Part shown: positions 1-4,629 of the stretch, piece by piece
Position numbering within the stretch: position 1 is the stretch's first letter
Layout: each line of letters begins with the position of its first letter
NCBI GenBank assembly: GCA_031266695.1
Contig: JAISAK010000362.1
Location: 1-6,080 of the forward strand
DNA: 6,080 nt
Reading direction: 5' to 3'
Source of the DNA: Treponema sp.
GTDB lineage: Bacteria > Spirochaetota > Spirochaetia > Treponematales > Breznakiellaceae
Program-made: the position numbers and the translations under genes
Notes under the pieces: model-generated
Told to the model about the DNA's origin: nothing
Database searches by the model: none
The model's input: the letters and a program-made list of their open reading frames with translations, nothing else

Positions 1-165
1 TGAGACTCCCGTGTATGCGGGTTCCCGGGCGGTGAAACCACCTCATGGTCGGGGACATGGCCTGCGCCGCGTTGCCTTCGGTTCGAGGGCTGCGAAGGCG
101 GATTCTACAGGCAAGTGAACGGCGGCTTTGGCGCTCCCGCTGTAGAGGTGTTGATTTTATTTTCT
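1..165 (+). other. Unassigned hairpin-rich stretch, possible 3' end of a structured RNA
   Basis: No coding frame here resembles a known protein. On the plus strand several short stems follow one another: CCCG 8-11 with CGGG 18-21; GGTG 31-34 with CACC 39-42 around an AAAC loop; a perfect seven-base stem GCCTTCG 74-80 with CGAAGGC 93-99; and CTACAG 105-110 with CTGTAG 140-145. A T-rich run (about 151-164) follows the last stem, as at the end of a transcribed structured RNA. I compared it by eye with RNase P RNA, tmRNA, SRP RNA, 6S RNA, group II intron domain V and the cobalamin, FMN, SAM and TPP riboswitches and saw none of their hallmark motifs. It may be the 3' part of an RNA starting left of the window, a degenerate mobile-element remnant, or ordinary spacer whose GC-rich sequence pairs by chance. 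The strand is inferred from the T-run. Confidence 0.3.
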
Positions 166-188
166 GGCGCTTGGGGTATGAAATATTA

Positions 189-205
189 CTTGCATGTATT
201 TTGCC
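189..205 (+). promoter_or_regulatory. Sigma-54-like -24/-12 promoter candidate upstream of the AKR gene
   Basis: TTGCAT (190-195), five bases, then TTGC (201-204) reproduces the layout of the sigma-54 consensus TGGCAC-N5-TTGC with exact spacing, preceded by the expected pyrimidine at 189. Two core positions differ: the first G of the normally near-invariant -24 GG is T (191), and C is T at 195. The base after TTGC is C rather than A or T. If used, transcription would begin near 216, about 85 bases before the AKR start codon. The loss of one G of the GG pair is a serious weakness. No activator-binding repeats were found upstream. Confidence 0.25.
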
Positions 206-234
206 CCGAGGTCTTTACCACGGCGGGGATAATC

Positions 235-264
235 TTTACACTGGACTTATTCGGAGGGTATCAG
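235..264 (+). promoter_or_regulatory. Weak sigma-70-type promoter candidate for the AKR gene
   Basis: TTTACA (235-240, five of six matches to TTGACA) is followed after 18 bases by TATCAG (259-264, four of six matches to TATAAT). This would start a transcript near 271 with a leader of about 30 bases holding the ribosome binding site. A separate -10-like GATAAT lies at 228-233 but lacks a suitable -35. This is an alternative to the sigma-54-like site just upstream; neither is strong. Confidence 0.22.
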
Positions 265-300
265 AGCCCGCTGCGAAGGTAAACGGAAAGGAGGGAAAAA

Positions 301-1329
301 ATGGAAAAACTCAGATTTGGCAAAACGGAACTTGCCGTAAGCAGAATAGCCCTTGGCGGCATTCCCATAATGCGGGTTTCAAAGGCGGAAGCGGTAAAAG
401 TGGTTCGGGAGGCGATTGGTCTCGGCATAAATTTTATTGACACCGCCCATGTTTATGCGGATAGCGAAGAAAAAATCGGCGAGGGTCTAAGGGGCCTGCG
501 CCGGGAGGATTTTGTTATTTCATCAAAATCGCCCGCGAATGACAAAAAGGCTTTCAATGAGCATTTGGATCTGAGCCTTAAACGGCTTGGCCTTGATTAC
601 ATCGACATCTACCATCTGCACAATATCGGTTCGGAAGCCAGGCGTGACGCGGTTCTTGCGCCCGGCGGCGCCTTTGAAGGGCTGCAGGAAGCGGTTAAGG
701 CCGGCAAGATTCGGTTCCCGGCGTTCTCCAGCCACAGCCTCCCGATTGCCCTGGAGCTGATGAAAAGCGGCCTCTTTTCCGTGGTTCAGTTTCCTTTCAA
801 TTATATTGACCATGACGCTGAAAAAGAAGCGATTCCGCTGGCGAAAAAACTCGATCTGGGTTTTATCGCAATGAAGCCGATGGGCGGCGGCCTTCTCGAT
901 AACGCGGGGCTTTCCTTCCGCTACCTGCTTCAATACGACAGCATAATTCCCGACCCCGGCATTGAAAAAATCGAAGAGCTCGAGGAAATTGCCGGCATCG
1001 TGGAAAAGAAACCGCCCTTAACCGCGAAGGACCGGGAAGAGATTGAAAAACTGCGCGCCGAATTCGGCCCTTCCTGGTGCCATCGCTGCGATTATTGCCA
1101 GCCCTGCCCGCAGGGCATTCCCATCAGCGCGGTTCTTGGGGCGAGGAGCAACGCGAAACGTTTTGACCCGGCGCTCTCACTTTCAATGATCGGGCCGGCT
1201 ATCGCAAAGGCAAGAGAATGTCTTGACTGCCGGGACTGCATGAAACGCTGCCCCTACCATCTTGAAATTCCCAAACTGCTTGGGGAAAGCATCGCCTTCT
1301 GGGACAACCTGCATTCCAAAGCCGGCTGA
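301..1329 (+). CDS. Aldo/keto reductase fused to a C-terminal two-cluster ferredoxin-like domain
   Basis: This 342-residue predicted cytoplasmic oxidoreductase belongs to the iron-sulfur branch of the aldo/keto reductases (the COG1453 type). Residues 1 to about 235 form the reductase barrel. The family's catalytic tetrad is visible as Asp47 and Tyr52 in FIDTAHVY, Lys76 in ISSKS and His107 in YHLHN. The C-terminal part (about 255-325) has two cysteine motifs, C260/C263/C266/C269-Pro and C307/C310/C313/C317-Pro, enough for two [4Fe-4S] clusters. The substrate is unknown; the fusion suggests electron exchange between a carbonyl/alcohol couple and a ferredoxin-like carrier, which is inference. 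The start is fixed by AAGGAGGG at 288-295, five bases before ATG, and by the typical opening MEKLRFGKTEL. It stands alone: upstream is non-coding and downstream hpf converges. Length and motifs look complete, with no frameshift. Family is secure, physiological role is not. Confidence 0.93.
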   Translation: MEKLRFGKTELAVSRIALGGIPIMRVSKAEAVKVVREAIGLGINFIDTAHVYADSEEKIGEGLRGLRREDFVISSKSPANDKKAFNEHLDLSLKRLGLDYIDIYHLHNIGSEARRDAVLAPGGAFEGLQEAVKAGKIRFPAFSSHSLPIALELMKSGLFSVVQFPFNYIDHDAEKEAIPLAKKLDLGFIAMKPMGGGLLDNAGLSFRYLLQYDSIIPDPGIEKIEELEEIAGIVEKKPPLTAKDREEIEKLRAEFGPSWCHRCDYCQPCPQGIPISAVLGARSNAKRFDPALSLSMIGPAIAKARECLDCRDCMKRCPYHLEIPKLLGESIAFWDNLHSKAG

Positions 1330-1332
1330 ACC

Positions 1333-1353
1333 AAAGCCCCGCCCCGGCGGGGC
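1333..1353 (-). terminator. GC-rich hairpin between convergent AKR and hpf genes, likely hpf terminator
   Basis: GCCCCGC (1336-1342) pairs perfectly with GCGGGGC (1347-1353) around a four-base loop. Read on the minus strand, the stem is followed by TTT (1335-1333), GG and TT, a weak U-tract, which fits termination of the rpoN-hpf transcript. Read on the plus strand there is no T-run after the stem, so termination of the AKR transcript here would have to be U-independent or assisted. The stem is strong; the short U-run limits confidence. Confidence 0.45.
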
Positions 1354-1385
1354 GCCGGTTGGGAAGGCGGGGCGCTGATTGGGAA
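1346..1385. repeat. Two-copy 20-bp tandem repeat in the convergent intergenic gap
   Basis: Positions 1346-1365 and 1366-1385 are head-to-tail copies of a 20-base unit that begins GGCGGGGCGC and ends TTGGGAA. They match at 18 of 20 positions and differ at the 11th (C/T) and 13th (G/A) bases. The first copy includes the right arm of the terminator-like hairpin (1347-1353); the second ends one base before the hpf stop codon. This looks like a local slippage duplication; the second copy separates the hpf stop from the hairpin. Confidence 0.8.
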
Positions 1386-1386
1386 C

Positions 1387-1677
1387 CTAACGTTTCTCCT
1401 TTACCTTCTCCTTTTCCTTGATTATCTTGGGTTCAAGTTTATCCATCATTTTGTCAATGGCGGGGTTCAGATCAAAATTATGCTCCTTGACATGAATTGA
1501 AACGCCCCAGCGGAAATTGACCGTGGCTTCGGCTTCAAAATCCTTGCCCTTGGTAAGGGTGACAAGAAGATCCACGATCATGTTTTCGGCGTTATGAATC
1601 CGGGAAATTTTTTTATCGAGGTACTCCCTTGTATCGTCCCGTAATGTAAAATGCACAGCCCTGACTTCGGTATTCAT
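1387..1677 (-). CDS. hpf: Short ribosome hibernation promoting factor (HPF/YfiA, S30AE family)
   Basis: This 96-residue protein matches the single S30AE domain of short HPF/YfiA proteins, formerly called sigma-54 modulation proteins. Such factors bind the decoding region of the 30S subunit in slow growth and block tRNA and mRNA binding; short HPFs, typically with a partner protein, promote 100S dimers. Recognisable features are the N-terminal strand EVRAVHFTLRDD, the helix REYLDKKISRI (about 18-28), the strand region VNFRWGVSIHVKEHNFDL (about 53-71), the helix around IDKMMDKLEPKI, and a Lys/Glu-rich tail. The C-terminal dimerisation domain of long HPF is absent, and the length is close to the roughly 95 residues of E. 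coli HPF. The start is supported by AGGAGGG (minus strand, 1688-1682) four bases before ATG. It lies 29 bases after rpoN on the same strand, so it is probably co-transcribed. The rpoN-hpf pairing is widespread in bacteria and strengthens the call. Confidence 0.93.
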   Translation of the reverse strand: MNTEVRAVHFTLRDDTREYLDKKISRIHNAENMIVDLLVTLTKGKDFEAEATVNFRWGVSIHVKEHNFDLNPAIDKMMDKLEPKIIKEKEKVKEKR

Positions 1678-1700
1678 AAAACCCTCCTGTTAAATATTTT

Positions 1701-1714
1701 CCCGTATTAACGGG
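1701..1714 (-). other. Small stem-loop overlapping the rpoN stop codon
   Basis: CCCGT (1701-1705) and ACGGG (1710-1714) form a perfect five-base stem with a four-base loop that contains part of the rpoN TAA stop (1707-1709). On the minus strand it is followed by an A/T-rich stretch without a T-run and then by the hpf ribosome binding site. It is therefore not a standard terminator. It could be an RNA-processing or stabilising element between the two cistrons, or chance. Confidence 0.35.
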
Positions 1715-3104
1715 TATAAGAAGAACCAAGATCAAGTTCCTTTCGATACTTTGCAACGGTGCGCCGCGCAAGGGGAATTCCCTTCTGCCCCAAAAGATCG
1801 GCTATTGCCTGATCGGAGAGATTCCGATTCTTCCCGCCGATAAGCTCCCGGATAATTTCCTTTACTCCTTCCTTGGAATAGCGCGAACCGCCGGAACCGG
1901 CGCCGCTGATTGAATTGGTAAAAAAATGGCGGATTTCAAAGATGCCCCATTCGGTCTGCATGTACTTTCCGTTTGCGGTACGGGAAACGGTAGTCTCGTG
2001 AACCCCCAGCTCCTTGGCGATGTCGTGCAGGGTAAGAGGGGCCAGGTACTTTGGCCCGTTAATAAAGAAGGGGCGCTGAAATTCCAGAATCGCCCGCGAT
2101 ACCCGCAGCAGGGTATGGTTCCGCTGATTCACCGACTGGATAAACCAGCGGGCTTCCCTGATATTTTCCTTGACAAAATCCCTGGCCGGCCGGCCTTCAT
2201 TATCGGTATCCGTTTCTCCCTTTGCCAGCTTCATAAAAAAGGGATTTATCCCCAGCACGGGAATTTCCTCCTCATTGAGAACTATCACAAATTCCCCCTC
2301 TTTGCGCAGTACCTGGATATCGGGCACAACATAGCGCACCTCGGAAGAAGCGGAGGCAAAACGTCTGCCGGGGAAGGGCGAAAGTTCCTTTATCCTCTCA
2401 AAAAGATATTTAACCCTGTCTTCCGTGCAGCCCATTATTTTTGCCACCCCGGCAAATCGTTCGCGCTCAAGCATCTCAAGGTGATCCAGCGCTTCTTCGA
2501 TTCCCTCCGGAATGTTGGGAAGCAGCCGCATCTGAACCTTGAGGGATTCACGGTAGCCGGCGGTACAGGCGCCTGCCGGGTCCAGGGACTGAACCAGGCG
2601 CAGGGCTTCCGCAAGCCGGGGAGGAGGGACTACGGGAAAGGTCTGCCCCTGTTTGAACAGAGTTTCAACCGGTTCTTTGTGAAAACCGTCTTCGTCAAGA
2701 TTCTGAATGAGAATTTCACAGATGCCGCGGAGTTCGGCGTCAACAGGTTCAAGCTGAAGCTGCCAGAGCAGATGCTGCTGGAGCGTTTCGGGGCGGGTTA
2801 GAACGCCTTCGATAAAACGGCGCTGTTCATCGGAAGCTTCATCGCCGCCGCGCCGGACAAAACCCGAGTCGGAGCTTACCTCAAAATAATCATCCTCGTC
2901 TCCGCGGGAGGGGGTTACCGCGTCGTCAAGCGAAACGGTGCTGCGATCTTCCAGCACTTCCAGAGCGGGGTTACGTTCAATTTCCTCTTCGATTTTCTCC
3001 CGCAGTTCCACTATGGGGAACTCCATCAGTTTGATAGACTGATAGATCAGGGGGTTCATTCTGAGGCGTTGTTCCTGGATGAAAGACGGGCGCTGCAATT
3101 GCAC
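1707..3104 (-). CDS. rpoN: RNA polymerase sigma-54 factor (RpoN)
   Basis: This 465-residue protein is the alternative sigma factor that directs RNA polymerase to -24/-12 promoters and needs AAA+ activators to melt DNA. Region I (about 1-50) contains the activator-interaction sequence with RMNPLIYQSIKLME and ERNPALEVLED. An acidic region II follows (about 52-97, with GDEDDYFE). The core-binding domain (about 100-300) shows the LDPAGA (174-179) and PFPGRRF (243-249) landmarks. The DNA-binding part has the helix-turn-helix LHDIAKELGVHETTVSR (359-375) and the near-perfect RpoN box ARRTVAKYRK at 446-455, which contacts the -24 element. Length is normal and all domains are intact. The GTG start is chosen because AAGGAGGT (minus strand, 3118-3111) lies six bases upstream and the family N-terminus begins here; the next Met (residue 16) would cut into region I. 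It leads an operon with hpf and is divergent from the DUF1015 gene. No activator gene is in the window. Confidence 0.97.
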   Translation of the reverse strand: MQLQRPSFIQEQRLRMNPLIYQSIKLMEFPIVELREKIEEEIERNPALEVLEDRSTVSLDDAVTPSRGDEDDYFEVSSDSGFVRRGGDEASDEQRRFIEGVLTRPETLQQHLLWQLQLEPVDAELRGICEILIQNLDEDGFHKEPVETLFKQGQTFPVVPPPRLAEALRLVQSLDPAGACTAGYRESLKVQMRLLPNIPEGIEEALDHLEMLERERFAGVAKIMGCTEDRVKYLFERIKELSPFPGRRFASASSEVRYVVPDIQVLRKEGEFVIVLNEEEIPVLGINPFFMKLAKGETDTDNEGRPARDFVKENIREARWFIQSVNQRNHTLLRVSRAILEFQRPFFINGPKYLAPLTLHDIAKELGVHETTVSRTANGKYMQTEWGIFEIRHFFTNSISGAGSGGSRYSKEGVKEIIRELIGGKNRNLSDQAIADLLGQKGIPLARRTVAKYRKELDLGSSYTR

Positions 3105-3120
3105 GGATCAACCTCCTTCT
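3105..3120 (-). promoter_or_regulatory. Extended Shine-Dalgarno sequence that fixes the rpoN GTG start
   Basis: The minus strand reads AGAAGGAGGTTGATCC directly before GTG. The complement of a typical 16S rRNA 3' tail is AGAAAGGAGGTGATCC, so the leader could pair with nearly the whole tail apart from one missing and one extra base. The core AAGGAGGT (3118-3111) sits six bases from GTG, which compensates for the non-ATG start. Confidence 0.8.
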
Positions 3121-3123
3121 AGA

Positions 3124-3151
3124 ATAATAACCTGTACTGGGGCTTTGTCAA
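3124..3151 (-). promoter_or_regulatory. Sigma-70-type promoter for rpoN-hpf
   Basis: On the minus strand a consensus TTGACA (-35, 3151-3146) is followed after 16 bases by TATTAT (-10, 3129-3124, five of six matches). Transcription would begin near 3117, inside the Shine-Dalgarno region, giving a leader of only about 13 bases. The -35 shares five bases with the -35 of the divergent DUF1015 promoter. Confidence 0.65.
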
Positions 3152-3173
3152 GGACGAATAAATGTAGTAAAAT
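3145..3173 (+). promoter_or_regulatory. Sigma-70-type promoter for the DUF1015 gene, predicting an almost leaderless mRNA
   Basis: TTGTCA (-35, 3145-3150) and TAAAAT (-10, 3168-3173) each match five of six consensus bases and are separated by the ideal 17 bases. The transcription start is expected at about 3179-3181, two to four bases before the ATG at 3183. No Shine-Dalgarno sequence precedes that ATG, which agrees with leaderless initiation. The -35 overlaps the rpoN -35 on the opposite strand. Confidence 0.6.
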
Positions 3174-3182
3174 TAGTCACCT

Positions 3183-4580
3183 ATGGAAAATACTGATGAA
3201 CGACTCCTCCGCATGGGAGCGGTTGTACCTGAAATTCTGCTTCCCCGGCCGGATATTGGTATAGAAAAATGGGCGGTTATCGCCTGTGACCAATTTACCC
3301 AGGACCGGGGCTATTGGGAGAAGGTGAAAAACGCCGCCGGAACGGCGCCTTCCGCCCTGAATTTGATTTTTCCTGAAATATTTCTTTCCGGGGAAGACAA
3401 ATGCCGGCGGATCGACGATGTTCACAAAACTATGGGGGCCTATCTTCGGGACGGAGTATTCACCCCGCCCCGGCGCGGGTGCGTCTATCTGGAACGGACT
3501 ACCCCTTTCCACCGGGGCCGGCGGGGCCTTGTTATGGCGGTGGACCTGGAACAGTACGAATGGGCAAAAGAAGCCCGCCCCCGTATCCGCTCCACCGAAG
3601 GAACTGTTCCCGAAAGGCTCCCTCCGCGCATGGACCTGCGCCGCGCCGCGCCGCTGGAAACGTCCCACATACTGCTTCTTATTGATGACGAAACCGGCAG
3701 TCTGCTCCCCGGCCTCGGAGAGAGGGCAAAAAAATCGCCCCCGGCATACCAAGGCCGCCTGATGCTGGATTCGGGCAGCGTAAGCGGCTGGTTTCTTGAT
3801 TCCGGGGAGGATTTGGCTTTTCTTGCCGCGGGTCTTGAGGCGCTTGAGGCCAGGGCGCGGACGCGCTACCTGCCCGGCGGCGCGGGGGCCGGTGCCGCGC
3901 GGGGTACCACGGGCTCCCCTTTTCTCTTTGCGGTCGGCGACGGCAACCACTCGCTGGCAACCGCCAAAGGGATCTGGGAGGAGTACAAAAAAACCTGCGG
4001 AGCGCATAACGCGGATTCGCCGGACCATCCCCTGCGCTACGCCCTTGTGGAAATTGAAAACCTCTACGATCCGGCTATTCAATTTGAGCCCATACACCGG
4101 GTTTTGTTTAACACCGCCCTTGACGAAGTTCTTGATCTGCTCGCGGGGCTTCCCGGCTTTTCCTGCCGTCCCGCCGCGGACAGGGCGGAACTTGTCCGCC
4201 TGACAACCGATCCGTCTTCGGAGAAAACCCGGCTCGGCCTTGCCGGCGGCGGCCGTTACGCGCTGGTCGAAACCAGCGCCCCCGGCCTCGCCACGGTAAG
4301 CCTTCAGCCCCTGCTGGATGAGTTTATAGCCGGGAAGAAGGCCGGCGCGGAGAGCGGCGGCAGGGTTCCGTCCATAGATTATATCCACGGCGAAGATGAA
4401 CTGTTCCGCCTTGCCGGGGATCCCTCCGCCCCCGCGGCGGGTCTGCTCCTGCCGCCGGTCAGGAAGGCCGGCCTCTTTGAAACCGTGGCCCGTTCCGGCC
4501 CCCTGCCCCGGAAAAGTTTCTCTATGGGGGAAGCGGCGGAGAAAAGATTCTACCTGGAATGCAGAAAACTCTCCGTATAA
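3183..4580 (+). CDS. DUF1015 family protein (COG4198) of unknown function
   Basis: This 465-residue protein is predicted cytoplasmic: it has no signal peptide or membrane segment. It carries the conserved blocks of the DUF1015 family: CDQFTQDRGYW (35-45), STEGTVPERLPPRMDLR (137-153), HILLLIDDE (162-170), the signature GDGNHSLATAK (252-262), RYALVEIENLYDPAIQFEP (285-303), DYIHGEDELFRL (399-410) and the C-terminal LPRKSFSMGEAAEKRFYLEC (441-460). Other branches usually have DGHHR where this one has DGNHS. The biochemical function of the family is not established to my knowledge; members are often found near serine-biosynthesis genes, but none is in this window. A Gly/Ala-rich segment (about 231-244) before the signature looks like a flexible insertion. 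The ATG at 3183 has no ribosome binding site, and the next Met (residue 11) has none either, so the start is fairly but not fully certain. It converges on the dehydrogenase gene with a 49-bp gap. Confidence 0.9.
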   Translation: MENTDERLLRMGAVVPEILLPRPDIGIEKWAVIACDQFTQDRGYWEKVKNAAGTAPSALNLIFPEIFLSGEDKCRRIDDVHKTMGAYLRDGVFTPPRRGCVYLERTTPFHRGRRGLVMAVDLEQYEWAKEARPRIRSTEGTVPERLPPRMDLRRAAPLETSHILLLIDDETGSLLPGLGERAKKSPPAYQGRLMLDSGSVSGWFLDSGEDLAFLAAGLEALEARARTRYLPGGAGAGAARGTTGSPFLFAVGDGNHSLATAKGIWEEYKKTCGAHNADSPDHPLRYALVEIENLYDPAIQFEPIHRVLFNTALDEVLDLLAGLPGFSCRPAADRAELVRLTTDPSSEKTRLGLAGGGRYALVETSAPGLATVSLQPLLDEFIAGKKAGAESGGRVPSIDYIHGEDELFRLAGDPSAPAAGLLLPPVRKAGLFETVARSGPLPRKSFSMGEAAEKRFYLECRKLSV

Positions 4581-4602
4581 CGCGGCGGGCGGGAAACAGA
4601 TG

Positions 4603-4624
4603 CCGGCCCGCGATATCGGCCCGG
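4603..4624. terminator. GC-rich inverted repeat between convergent DUF1015 and dehydrogenase genes
   Basis: CCGGCCCG (4603-4610) pairs with CGGCCCGG (4617-4624) except for one C-C mismatch, around a six-base loop. A second option pairs GCGGGC (4585-4590) with GCCCGC (4606-4611). Neither orientation has a proper T-run (minus strand: CATCTGTTTCCC). Its place in the 49-bp convergent gap suggests a bidirectional transcription stop, but sequence support is modest. Confidence 0.35.
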
Positions 4625-4629
4625 GGAGA

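Noticed and set aside
1..165. Assignment of the left structured stretch to a known RNA (RNase P, tmRNA, SRP, 6S, group II intron domain V, riboswitches)
   Set aside because: None of the diagnostic conserved motifs of these RNAs could be found by eye on either strand, so no family name is given.
1..217. Minus-strand frame open from about 217 to the left edge
   Set aside because: It has no supported start codon or ribosome binding site, and its translation is Arg-rich without a recognisable domain. It could belong to a gene left of the window, but nothing here supports that.
90..279. Nine-base direct repeat CTGCGAAGG at 90-98 and 271-279
   Set aside because: It is short enough to arise by chance in a few hundred bases, and the flanks do not extend the match.
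45..440. 131-codon plus-strand open frame through the left non-coding region into the AKR gene
   Set aside because: It overlaps the AKR start in another frame, its translation has no family resemblance, and it has no ribosome binding site; the first part reads through hairpin sequence.
1926..2801. 291-codon plus-strand open frame inside rpoN
   Set aside because: It is antisense to well-conserved rpoN domains and resembles no protein I know; it is explained as a shadow frame.
3177..4388. 403-codon open frame on the minus strand, antisense to the DUF1015 gene
   Set aside because: It lies wholly opposite a gene with strong family motifs, has a low-complexity Arg/Gly/Ala/Pro-rich translation and no recognisable domain. 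Long antisense frames are expected opposite GC-rich codon usage.
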